Source: Planctomycetota bacterium
Lineage (GTDB): Bacteria > Planctomycetota > SZUA-567
Direction of reading: 5' to 3'
Assembly (NCBI GenBank): GCA_020060765.1
Contig: JAGUZQ010000076.1
Location: forward strand, 1 to 34,867
DNA: 34,867 nucleotides
Shown here: one piece after another, positions 19,434-27,421 of the stretch
Layout: every line of letters starts with the position of its first letter
Position numbering within the stretch: the stretch's first letter is position 1
The notes under the pieces: model-generated
What the model saw: the letters and a program-made list of their open reading frames with translations, nothing else
Database searches by the model: none
Told to the model about the DNA's origin: nothing
Position numbers and translations under genes: made by a program

Positions 19434-19445
19434 AGGACTCGTGAC

Positions 19446-20357
19446 ATGTCGCGATTCGTCAATGTCGGCTCGCTGCAATTTCTGACCAAGGCCACGCACG
19501 GCACGCCCGAGGCGCGGGAAATCGTCTTGAACGAACTCGACCTCGCGCTGGATTCCGCCAAGGGCTATGGCCTTGACCTGCTGGTCACCTGCGAAGGCGT
19601 AGAGTCCTACGCGCAGACCGTGGACACGGCGGAATCGACAGACAAACCCGGCGAAGTGTTGAAGCGCTACCAGGCTTTCGCCAAGGCGGAAAAATGCCAC
19701 GTCGCCGGTTCGGTCAAGCTGCGCGAAAACGGCAAGGTCTACAACTCGGTCGCATTCATCAACCGCGCCGGAAAAATCCTCGGCGCCTATCACAAGGCAA
19801 ACCTGACCTGGGGAGAAATAGATAACGGCCTGTCTTCCGGCCAGGGTGCGGTCGTGGTCGAAACCGACCTGGGACGGCTGGGCGGAATCGTCTGTTTCGA
19901 CCTGAATTTCGAATGGCTGCGCCACAAGTACCGTGAATTGAAACCGGACATCCTCTGTTTCGCCAGCATGTACCACGGCGGACTGATGCAAGGCATGTGG
20001 GCGTACGACTGCCAGTCTTATTTCGTCTCGGCGCTGCAATTCAACGGCACCGGCATCGTCGACCCGTTCGGGCGCGAGGTCGCGGTAACCAATTGCTATA
20101 CCGTTTTCCCGCGCGCGCGGATCAACCTGGATCGCGTCATGATCCACCTCGACTACAACCGGGAAAAATTCGCGATGATCGAGCGAAAATATCCGGGCAA
20201 GGTGAAAATCGACGTTCCGGCCAATATCGGCTCCGCCCTGCTGACCAGCGAATGCGAGGAATTCTCCGCCATGGATATCGTGCGCGAATTCGACCTCATG
20301 CTGCTGGATGACTATTTCGCCGAAAGCATCCGCCGCAACGCAGCCAACAGGAAATAG
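19446..20357 (+). CDS. Carbon-nitrogen hydrolase (nitrilase/amidase superfamily)
   Basis: A 303-residue cytoplasmic hydrolase of C-N bonds. The catalytic triad is readable: E50 (VTCEGVES), K117 (ILGAYHKANL) and C150 (GGIVCFDLNFEW). Flanking features are the family-typical NSVAFINRAGKILG before the Lys and KPDILCFASMYHGG after the Cys. The C-terminal arm (about 240-303) is typical for dimerisation. AAGGA overlaps the end of the upstream dehydrogenase gene, 12 bases away, indicating translational coupling. Amide, carbamoyl or nitrile substrates cannot be told apart from sequence. It could release ammonia from the product of the partner oxidoreductase. Confidence 0.87.
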   Translation: MSRFVNVGSLQFLTKATHGTPEAREIVLNELDLALDSAKGYGLDLLVTCEGVESYAQTVDTAESTDKPGEVLKRYQAFAKAEKCHVAGSVKLRENGKVYNSVAFINRAGKILGAYHKANLTWGEIDNGLSSGQGAVVVETDLGRLGGIVCFDLNFEWLRHKYRELKPDILCFASMYHGGLMQGMWAYDCQSYFVSALQFNGTGIVDPFGREVAVTNCYTVFPRARINLDRVMIHLDYNREKFAMIERKYPGKVKIDVPANIGSALLTSECEEFSAMDIVREFDLMLLDDYFAESIRRNAANRK

Positions 20358-20389
20358 CTGCCTCCCACAGCGGCGGTGAAATCGCCAGA

Positions 20390-21766
20390 TCAAGCAAAAT
20401 GCGGAAGCTCGAATGAGTCGCCCGTTTTAACAATCCAGCTTTCCAGTTCCTGATGAAGTTCCTTGCGCTTTGCGGCAAACCTGGTGTTATGCGCCAGGTT
20501 TGCCTGTTCAAACGGGTCTTCAGCCAGATTAAACATCAGCCAAGGCTGCCCCTCCAGGCAAACATATTTCCAATTATCCCTTGTCACCACTCCGCGCCAG
20601 GATCGGTCTATGCTATCGCCATGCAGTGTGGGAATGACTGACTGAAGAAACGCCGAATCAGGCGTTTTCTTTCCCGAACGGCAATCGGAATAATCCGTTC
20701 CCCTCATCCATTCCGGCACCGGCAATCCGCACAGTCCCAACGTGGTAGGCGCAATATCAACATGGTTTATCACCGCGCCCTCGTCGATCCTGTATGCGTT
20801 ATAGATATCCCTTTCGTATCCTCCGCCGACGATAAATGGAATGCGAATGGATTCTTCCAACGGGCTCATTTTCCGGAATTGCCCGTGACTGCCCAGCATT
20901 TCGCCGTGGTCGCTGAAAAAAATCAGGTGAGTGTTTTCGCCCAAGCCTGCTTCACTGAGCGCCTGGCGGATACGGCCAACGTTCCAGTCGAGGTTTTCGA
21001 TCTGGGCATAATATCCCGCAAGCCCCCGGCGGGCTTCACCCGTTACCCGGTCGATGTCCGGAACATTTTTGCGCAACTCTATTTCCGTCGGGTTGTGAGC
21101 AGACATGTATTCCGGCGGCGCGACAAAAGGATTATGCGGCGGCTGCACCGACAACGCGGCGAAAAAATTGAACCCGCCCGTTTCCCTGCTTTTTTCTCCG
21201 GCATGAAGGATGAAATTAATCAACAGATCGGTGAGTGCGTCTGTCTCGTAACCGGGTAGCCGGTAATGGCATTCCTCTCCTTTCGGATAAGGGCAGCTTT
21301 CAGCCCATTCCGGCACGCGACCGTGAATCCAACTGTCATACTGGGCGTTATTGTTTTCAAAACCCAGCCAGTCGTCAAAACCGCCGCGCCTTTCGGGAGG
21401 GACGATGTGCATGGCAGCCCGCCCGTCTTTTTCCTTCCAGCCATCAAGATGCCACTTGCCCAGATAAGCGGTATGGTAACCGTGTTCCCGGAAGGCGGTG
21501 GCAATTGTCGGCAACTCCGGCGGCATCTGATATTCGTGTCCCGGCACGCATTCATGAGGATATCGACTGGCGAGAAGCGAACCCCGAAACGGGCAGCAAA
21601 GCGGCATGCCCGCCATCGCGCGGGTGCAATTCCTACCCATCGCCGCGAGCAAGTCTATATTCGGGGTGTGCACGTTCGGATCGCCATTCACCCCCAACGC
21701 CTGCGCGCGGTGCTGATCGCCGAATATCCAGATGACATTGTCCTTTTGTTTCCCGGCGTGAGACAT
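20390..21766 (-). CDS. Formylglycine-dependent sulfatase, no signal peptide
   Basis: A 458-residue alkaline-phosphatase-superfamily sulfatase. The N terminus reads NVIWIFGDQHRAQALG, whose Asp-Gln is the metal site. The maturation motif is C57-C-P-F-R61 followed by GSLLASR, so the Cys to be converted to formylglycine is preceded by the usual spacing but followed by a second Cys at 58. SDHGEMLGSHGQFRK supplies the second metal pair. No leader peptide is visible, so the enzyme is probably cytoplasmic or exported by another route. AGGGGGAGGG lies 5 bases from the ATG. It is convergent with the nitrilase gene (32 bases) and downstream of the second sulfatase, and likely desulfates a sugar or glycan fragment. 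Confidence 0.9.
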   Translation of the reverse strand: MSHAGKQKDNVIWIFGDQHRAQALGVNGDPNVHTPNIDLLAAMGRNCTRAMAGMPLCCPFRGSLLASRYPHECVPGHEYQMPPELPTIATAFREHGYHTAYLGKWHLDGWKEKDGRAAMHIVPPERRGGFDDWLGFENNNAQYDSWIHGRVPEWAESCPYPKGEECHYRLPGYETDALTDLLINFILHAGEKSRETGGFNFFAALSVQPPHNPFVAPPEYMSAHNPTEIELRKNVPDIDRVTGEARRGLAGYYAQIENLDWNVGRIRQALSEAGLGENTHLIFFSDHGEMLGSHGQFRKMSPLEESIRIPFIVGGGYERDIYNAYRIDEGAVINHVDIAPTTLGLCGLPVPEWMRGTDYSDCRSGKKTPDSAFLQSVIPTLHGDSIDRSWRGVVTRDNWKYVCLEGQPWLMFNLAEDPFEQANLAHNTRFAAKRKELHQELESWIVKTGDSFELPHFA

Positions 21767-21805
21767 GTCTGCCCTCCCCCTGTCGGATCATCAATAAATT
21801 GAAAA

Positions 21806-23287
21806 TTACAGATATTCCTGCAACCCCAGGCGCGCGTACTGCTCCGGCGGCGCGTCGTTCTCGCGCATCAGCCGCACCATATGCTTAAGCATCTGTTCCT
21901 CTATTTCCGGATTGTCGAGAGCGACTTTCTGTTCCGGGTCTTTCGCCAGATCGAACAGCATGGTGCCGAATTTATGGGCCTGCTGCCTGATAGTGCTTTG
22001 CGCTTTGATTTTCATGGTCTTGCAACCCTTGGTAAACGCGAGGGGTTCGGACAGTTCAATATTTCCCCGCAGTTCCTCGACACTGAACATGCGAGTCATA
22101 TGCGTGGGCATGTGGGTATATTGGTAAAGGGGAGAATTGTCTTTCGACACCGGCGCACGCATGTATACATACCTGCCGTCGGTGACGTTGACATGCCCGC
22201 CGTGCATGCCGAATAAGCCCGCCTCCCGCACCGGCGTGTCGTTCTCGACGGTTTCTTTCAGGGAGACGCCCTGCATGTCGACCGGTTTGTCGATAGTGAA
22301 AAACTCCAGCACCGTCGCGGGCAGATCGATGGTCTGCACCAGGCTTTCCCGGCGCTCGCCGCGTTTTTGCGTGCGCGGATCCCAGATGAAAAGCGGCGTG
22401 TGCGCGATCTCGTTGTAAAACGGGCACCAGCACTTGCCCCACATGTCATGCTCCGACAGCAGAAAACCGTGGTCGGTGTTCACGATCAGCATCGTGTCGT
22501 CCCAGAGGTTGTGCCTGTCCATCAGATCAAGCACCTTTCCCATACTTTCGTCGCACATACTGTGCAGCGCGGCGTTTTCGTAGCGACAGTGCTCTATCAC
22601 CTCCGGACGTTCGTCGGCGTTTTTGTAAGAAGGCCAGTCAAAATGCTTTCCTTTATAATCATGCGGGTACATATCCTTGAACCGCTGCGGAGAGAAATAC
22701 GGCTCGTGCGGGTCGAAGGTTTCTATATGCAGGAACCAATTGTCCTCTTCACGATTGCGCTCGATAAATTCGATCCCGCCCGTGAAGGTACGGACTTGGG
22801 GATGATTCTTTTCCTCTGTCATATGCGGGCGGTTCACCCAATCCTGCCGCCAGAACGCGGTACAATCTTTCTCCATTTCGCACGGCGGGATTTCGGGATT
22901 CGCCACCTGACCGATCCAGGGGTCGCCTTCCTGGCCGCGCGGGAAATCCCAGGTCGAGTATTGCGTGTGATAGGTGCAGCCCCCGTCCTGCCAGTAATGG
23001 TAATGGTCGCTGACGAGATGGGAGTAAATGCCTTTTTCCTTGAGAATACGCGGCATGGAATCGTCGAACGGCTCGATGGGTCCCCAACTGCGGTGAAGGA
23101 AATTATAGCGCCCGGTGTGCAGTTCCCGCCGCGCAGGCATGCAGGGCAGGCTGCCGACATAGCTGTTGTCGAACGTGACCGTCTTCTCCGCCAGCCGCCG
23201 GAAATTCGGCGTCTTCACCCAGTCGCAGCCGTACGGCTCCAGCATGTGCCGGTTGAGCGAGTCGAACATCACCATGATACATTTCAT
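21806..23287 (-). CDS. Formylglycine-dependent sulfatase
   Basis: A 493-residue sulfatase. MKCIMVMFDSLNRHMLEPYG gives the metal-binding Asp; C49-M-P-A-R followed by RELHTGR is a canonical formylglycine site; NTDHGFLLSEHDMWGK supplies the second metal pair. The long insert with repeated Trp and His residues is typical of glycosaminoglycan- or fucan-type sulfatases, but the substrate is not assignable. The start at 23287 has GGAGGAC 7 bases upstream; a longer open frame to 23500 merely reads antisense to the IclR gene. No signal peptide. The iclR gene lies 34 bases upstream on the same strand, so iclR and both sulfatases may form one operon. Confidence 0.9.
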   Translation of the reverse strand: MKCIMVMFDSLNRHMLEPYGCDWVKTPNFRRLAEKTVTFDNSYVGSLPCMPARRELHTGRYNFLHRSWGPIEPFDDSMPRILKEKGIYSHLVSDHYHYWQDGGCTYHTQYSTWDFPRGQEGDPWIGQVANPEIPPCEMEKDCTAFWRQDWVNRPHMTEEKNHPQVRTFTGGIEFIERNREEDNWFLHIETFDPHEPYFSPQRFKDMYPHDYKGKHFDWPSYKNADERPEVIEHCRYENAALHSMCDESMGKVLDLMDRHNLWDDTMLIVNTDHGFLLSEHDMWGKCWCPFYNEIAHTPLFIWDPRTQKRGERRESLVQTIDLPATVLEFFTIDKPVDMQGVSLKETVENDTPVREAGLFGMHGGHVNVTDGRYVYMRAPVSKDNSPLYQYTHMPTHMTRMFSVEELRGNIELSEPLAFTKGCKTMKIKAQSTIRQQAHKFGTMLFDLAKDPEQKVALDNPEIEEQMLKHMVRLMRENDAPPEQYARLGLQEYL

Positions 23288-23321
23288 TTTATGTCCTCCG
23301 ACAAACAGATTTGGCATGAAC

Positions 23322-24062
23322 TCATATCTTCGCCTCGATTTTTCCCGCGATTTCCAGCAACGCCTTTGCGATCCTGCGGTTTTCCGCCATGTCCAGGTTT
23401 TCGGAAAACCATCCCGACGCGACCGCAGCCACGATTTTTCCGCCGCTTCGGACAGGCACGCTGACGCGCTGCACATTGTCGCGCAAAACGTCAGAGGCAA
23501 ATCCTTCTTCCAGGAAAAACCCAGCCGTCTTCTCCACCTCCGCTTTGACGGGACGAGTGGAATAAAATTTCTCGCCGGTCGCCCGCCACAGCGCTTCCCG
23601 TTCCTCCGCCTCTGCTTCGCTGTAGAAAACTATGCCCCAGGGATGAATCAGAAGATCGTATCTCTCCTCGCCGACAGTCTGCATCCGCAAGGTGTATTCC
23701 GAACAGGCCTTGGCCAGACAGCGGGTATGGTCGCCTGCATAAATGAAGAGAACAGCAGTTTTGCCCTGAGTATGCAGAAATTCGTCCAGATATTCCTGCG
23801 CCACCTGCGTGAGGCGTTTGCTTAAATCAGGCGTAGCGCCAAGCGCCAGCGACTGCTCGCCCAGGCGATATTTGCCGCGCTCGCCGACCTGCACGATGAA
23901 CCCCTTGGCCTCCAACGTGTTAAGCAGCCGCGCCGCTGACGAAGTTGGAATATTCAGCGCTTCGATAATTTGCGTAAAACGAAGCCCCTCGGGATATCTG
24001 TTGATCAATCCCAGTATTTCCAGGCCTTTTTCCAATGCAGGCGAATTCATCTTTATTCCCAT
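23322..24062 (-). CDS. IclR family transcriptional regulator
   Basis: A 246-residue regulator. The N-terminal winged helix-turn-helix reads ALEKGLEILGLINRYPEGLR, TQIIEALNIPTSSAARLLNTL, ANGF-like EAKGFIVQVGERGKYRLG. The C-terminal effector domain (about 85-246) is the GAF-like IclR fold ending in RIAKALLEIAGKI. IclR proteins typically control aromatic, glyoxylate or sugar-acid catabolism. Start is uncertain: AGGGAG is 12 bases from the ATG at 24062, while an ATG at 24050 gives MNSPALEKG and is also plausible. It is divergent from the GH31 gene and upstream of the sulfatases, so both are likely targets. A perfect CCATATATGG palindrome (24059-24068) covers its start codon. Confidence 0.87.
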   Translation of the reverse strand: MGIKMNSPALEKGLEILGLINRYPEGLRFTQIIEALNIPTSSAARLLNTLEAKGFIVQVGERGKYRLGEQSLALGATPDLSKRLTQVAQEYLDEFLHTQGKTAVLFIYAGDHTRCLAKACSEYTLRMQTVGEERYDLLIHPWGIVFYSEAEAEEREALWRATGEKFYSTRPVKAEVEKTAGFFLEEGFASDVLRDNVQRVSVPVRSGGKIVAAVASGWFSENLDMAENRRIAKALLEIAGKIEAKI

Positions 24063-24068
24063 ATATGG
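24059..24068. promoter_or_regulatory. 10-bp palindrome over the iclR start codon
   Basis: CCATATATGG is perfectly self-complementary and includes the 24062 start codon. A near copy of its half-site lies in TTATATGATA about 20 bases upstream. It could be an autoregulatory operator, but a short AT-rich palindrome may be coincidental. Confidence 0.3.
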
Positions 24069-24175
24069 TCTGTACTCCCTTATATGATAGCTCTAAAAAC
24101 GGCTTGCGCAAATTATTTTTTCAATTACCAAAAAGAATTCCGGCGGCACGCGCGGAGTTGCAATCCTTTTTAAGC

Positions 24176-24203
24176 TTGACAGAATATGCCTCTTTTGTAT
24201 TGT
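24176..24203 (+). promoter_or_regulatory. Likely promoter of the GH31 gene
   Basis: TTGACA (24176-24181, perfect -35) and TATTGT (24198-24203) are separated by 16 bases. The ATG at 24324 lies about 120 bases downstream, so the transcript would have a leader of roughly 110 bases. Confidence 0.6.
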
Positions 24204-24323
24204 GAAGTCGTATTATCCCTTGAAAAGGAGTGGGCGGGTCGATTTGCCTGCCGTCTGAATGATGTATTCCTTTCTCAAAATCACGCCTGCGCAAATTCCC
24301 CTTTCGCTACCAGGAGATTGTTC

Positions 24324-26561
24324 ATGAACAGTATCGAACGCCGCATTAATGGATTGGAAGCGATCAAAGTTACTTTTCTGACGGAAAACATCGCTCGCGT
24401 TCAGCTGTCCCGCGACGGAACTTTCGGCCAGTCTGCCCTGAACCGCTACGGTTTTATTCTGGAGCCGAAGCCGGAAAAGGAAAGCGTCGCCGTCACCGAA
24501 AACGGCGACAGTTTTACCCTCCAAACCGGCGCGGCGAAAATTTCCTGGGACGGAAAAACGCTGACTGTCGACGACATGAAAAGAAATAAAACCGTGTTGG
24601 AGCAGACCGGTTTTTCCTTTGCCGGAAAAAGCGCCGCCGCCGCTTTCGCCGCCACGCCGGAAGAGGACTGGGCAGGCTTCGGCGACCAGACCCGCGAAAG
24701 GCTGTTCCACCGGGGACAGGTGGCGGATTTGTGGGTACGCAACGTCAAGTCCTACGCCCCGGTGCCGTTCTTCATGTCCACGCGCGGCGTAGCGGTGCTG
24801 GTCAACACCACCCATCACGTCGTGTTCGACATGGGCAAGAAAAAAGCCGACGAATTCTCCTGGCGCGACAAACGCGGCGAGATCGACTATTACATCATGG
24901 TCGGCGACGGCTTCCGCACGTTGCTCGACCTCTACACCTCCCTCACCGGCAGACCGAAACTGCCGCCGCTGTGGGCGTTCGGGTTATGGTATATCTGCCG
25001 CACGCAGGCCAACGACTGCGAGGCGGTAAACGACGCGCTGAATTTCCGGCGAGAAAAAATCCCCTGCGACGTGCTGGGACTGGAGCCGGGCTGGATGGAA
25101 ACCAACTACGACGGTTCGGTGGATAAAAAATGGAGCAACGACCGTTTCCCGATCCCGCCTTACTGCCAGAAAGGGCCGCACAATTTCTTCAACGCCATCA
25201 AACGCATGGGCTTCCGCTTCGAACTGTGGCTGTGCAACGATTATGACCTCACTTACGAGGAAGAACGTCGGCTTAGTCGGCAGGCAGTCGGAAACGAAGC
25301 GGTCGAGGCCAAGGGGGTCTTCCATGCAAACGCAGAAGTCGACGAACACTTTGGGCACCCCTTATATGCCGATAAATTAACGAAAAAAGACGAACCGTGG
25401 TTCGAGCATCTGAAAAAGTTCGTCGACCAGGGCGCGGACTTTTTCAAGCAGGACGGAGCTTACCAGGTCTGCGAACATCCCGACCGGCTCTGGGGTAATG
25501 GGATGAAAGACGAGGAAGCGCACAATCTCTACCCGCTGCTCTATTCCCGTCAGATGCACGAAAGTTTCGAGGATTACACCAATCGCCGGGCGGTGGTCTT
25601 CACACCTGCGGGCTGGACGGGGTTCCAGGCCTGGTGCGGCACCTGGACGGGCGACACCGGCGGCAGGCTGGACACTCTCGGCGCGATGCTGAACACCTCT
25701 TTTGTCGGCCATGCCTGGAGCACCAACGACATGGAAGTCGCCCAGCCGGAAGGAATCCACTTCGGCTATCTGCAACCCTGGAGCCAGATCAACAGCTGGA
25801 ACTATTTCCGGATGCCGTGGGTGCAGGGAGACAAGCTGTGCGGAATGCACAAGTTCTACGCCAACCTGCGCGCGCGGCTGATTCCCTACATCTATTCGTG
25901 GGCGAAGCATTCGTGCCAGACCGGCTGGCCGCTGATGATTCCCCTGGCGCTGGAATTCACCGACGACGGCAACTGCCGCGACAATCTCCACCAGTATCTG
26001 CTGGGGCGCGATCTGCTGGTCACCATCTACAAGAAAGAAGCCTATTTTCCCGACGGCAAATGGAAAAGCTTCTGGACTGGTGAAGTAGTCGAAGGCGGCG
26101 CGAACCGGGAAATCGATTGGCCGTCTAATCGCGGCGGCGGGCTTTACCTGCGCGCCGGGGCGATTGTTCCACTCGGGCCGGTCATGCAATATCGCGGGGA
26201 AAAGCCGGTCGATCTGGTCGAACTGATCGTCTATCCCGACGCGCGTGAAACCACGTTCGAGCTGTACGAGGACGACGGCGTCACCTTCGCCTATCGCGAC
26301 GGAGCCTGCACCGTAACTGAAATCCGGACGCGGCGCGAAGGCGCGTTCGCTTATGTCAAAGTCGGCGAAACCCAAGGCGATTACGAGGGAAAACCGACTC
26401 ACCGGAAATGGTGTTTCTCCATCGCGGCGGAGATGTATCCCAAATCGGTAAGCGTCAACGGAGTCGGGCTTTCCGGCAAAGAATGGGCATTTGACGAGAA
26501 AACCGGTTTCGTGCGGGTTTCGCCTCTCCCAGGCGCGCTGGAACTGAAGATCGAGTTTTAG
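24324..26561 (+). CDS. Glycoside hydrolase family 31 (alpha-glycosidase type)
   Basis: A 745-residue enzyme. An N-terminal beta-sandwich (about 1-205) leads to the (beta/alpha)8 barrel. The nucleophile region is FFKQDGAY (D377) and the acid/base region WTGDTGGRLDTLG (D444). PPLWAFGLWYICR, CDVLGLEPGWMETNYDG and GYLQPWSQINSWNYFRMPW are further GH31 segments. C-terminal beta domains (about 570-745) follow. GH31 members cleave alpha-glucosides, alpha-xylosides, alpha-galactosides or sulfoquinovosides; specificity is not decidable here. AGGAG at 24312-24316 is 7 bases from the ATG, which beats an upstream start at 24186 whose added 46 residues are not GH31-like. No signal peptide. The end overlaps convergently with trpC. 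Confidence 0.9.
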   Translation: MNSIERRINGLEAIKVTFLTENIARVQLSRDGTFGQSALNRYGFILEPKPEKESVAVTENGDSFTLQTGAAKISWDGKTLTVDDMKRNKTVLEQTGFSFAGKSAAAAFAATPEEDWAGFGDQTRERLFHRGQVADLWVRNVKSYAPVPFFMSTRGVAVLVNTTHHVVFDMGKKKADEFSWRDKRGEIDYYIMVGDGFRTLLDLYTSLTGRPKLPPLWAFGLWYICRTQANDCEAVNDALNFRREKIPCDVLGLEPGWMETNYDGSVDKKWSNDRFPIPPYCQKGPHNFFNAIKRMGFRFELWLCNDYDLTYEEERRLSRQAVGNEAVEAKGVFHANAEVDEHFGHPLYADKLTKKDEPWFEHLKKFVDQGADFFKQDGAYQVCEHPDRLWGNGMKDEEAHNLYPLLYSRQMHESFEDYTNRRAVVFTPAGWTGFQAWCGTWTGDTGGRLDTLGAMLNTSFVGHAWSTNDMEVAQPEGIHFGYLQPWSQINSWNYFRMPWVQGDKLCGMHKFYANLRARLIPYIYSWAKHSCQTGWPLMIPLALEFTDDGNCRDNLHQYLLGRDLLVTIYKKEAYFPDGKWKSFWTGEVVEGGANREIDWPSNRGGGLYLRAGAIVPLGPVMQYRGEKPVDLVELIVYPDARETTFELYEDDGVTFAYRDGACTVTEIRTRREGAFAYVKVGETQGDYEGKPTHRKWCFSIAAEMYPKSVSVNGVGLSGKEWAFDEKTGFVRVSPLPGALELKIEF

Positions 26562-27364
26562 CCCCGCAACGCCCGCAGGGCGGCTTCCACGTCGTCCTGC
26601 CGCATCAGGCTTTCGCCGACCAGCACCGCCGCGAAACCGGCTTCGGACAGGCGCGTCATCTGCGCATGTTCGCCGATGCCGCTTTCGCTGACGACGGGAA
26701 GGTCGGTCGGAATTTTTTCGCGCAGACGGAAACCGGCTTCAAAATCCACCACGAAAGTGTCCAGGTCGCGGTTATTGATCCCGATCAGCGTGGAATTGAT
26801 ATTCAAAGTTTTTTCAATATCCGGCTCATCATGCACCTCGACCAGAACGCCGAGAGACAGACTTTTGGCCAGCCGGTACAGCCGCCGCAATTCGTCTTCG
26901 TCCAGCATCCGCGCAATCAGCAGCACCGCGTCCGCTCCCGCCGCGCACGCCTCGAAAATCTGCGCCTCGTGCACCAGGAAGTCTTTCCGCAACACTGGCA
27001 GCCCCGAGGTTTCGCGCACCACGCGGACATATTCCAATTTGCCCTGGAAATAGGTTTCATCCGTCAGACAGGAAAGCGCCGCCGCGCCGCCGCGCGCGTA
27101 GGCCGACGCGATTTTCCCCGGATTGAAATCGGCGCGGATAATGCCTTTGCTGGGCGAGGCTTTTTTCACTTCCGCGATGACGTTAGGCGTCTGGCCGACC
27201 TTGCGCACCGCCGCCTCGAAACCTCGCGGCGGATCAGACAGCAAGCGCGCCGCGGCAGAGCGCTCCAACTCCGCCAGGCTTTGCGCGGCGAGCAGGGTTT
27301 CGATTTCACGATCCTTGGTCGCGCGGATTTTCTGCAGGATGTGCGGCAGGGGTCGGTCGGTCAT
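26558..27364 (-). CDS. trpC: Indole-3-glycerol phosphate synthase
   Basis: A 268-residue (beta/alpha)8 enzyme that closes the indole ring in tryptophan synthesis. The signature EVKKASPSKGIIRADFNPG starts at E65 and includes the catalytic Glu and Lys. Other barrel motifs are ALSCLTDETYFQG, LPVLRKDFLVHEAQI, GADAVLLIARML, GVLVEVHDEPDIE, IGINNRDLDTF, VSESGIG and AVLVGESLM. Length is typical. A GAGG lies about 8 bases before the ATG. Other trp genes are absent. It ends convergently with the GH31 gene, sharing TTAG. The cyclic-nucleotide-binding gene lies 57 bases upstream on the same strand. Confidence 0.95.
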   Translation of the reverse strand: MTDRPLPHILQKIRATKDREIETLLAAQSLAELERSAAARLLSDPPRGFEAAVRKVGQTPNVIAEVKKASPSKGIIRADFNPGKIASAYARGGAAALSCLTDETYFQGKLEYVRVVRETSGLPVLRKDFLVHEAQIFEACAAGADAVLLIARMLDEDELRRLYRLAKSLSLGVLVEVHDEPDIEKTLNINSTLIGINNRDLDTFVVDFEAGFRLREKIPTDLPVVSESGIGEHAQMTRLSEAGFAAVLVGESLMRQDDVEAALRALRG

Positions 27365-27367
27365 GGT

Positions 27368-27388
27368 TCAGGCCTCAGGTGTCAGGAA
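27368..27388 (+). repeat. Heptamer-iterated tract before trpC (3 x 7 bp)
   Basis: TCAGGCC, TCAGGTG and TCAGGAA follow one another immediately upstream of the trpC start and partly form its ribosome-binding region on the other strand. A short inverted repeat, ATACG-AAC-CGTAT (27403-27415), follows. The tract resembles the heptamer element at 30815-30954 in period but not in word. Confidence 0.45.
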
Positions 27389-27421
27389 TGCTTTGTAATA
27401 ATATACGAACCGTATTGAAGG

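Noticed and set aside
22367..23464. Long plus-strand open frame across the second sulfatase
   Set aside because: The minus strand encodes an intact sulfatase with all motifs; the plus frame has none.
23288..23500. Longer start for the second sulfatase
   Set aside because: The extra 71 residues are antisense to the IclR gene and unlike sulfatases, while 23287 has a strong ribosome-binding site.
24186..24323. Longer start for the GH31 gene
   Set aside because: The 46 added residues are not GH31-like, they overlap the predicted promoter, and AGGAG precedes the ATG at 24324.
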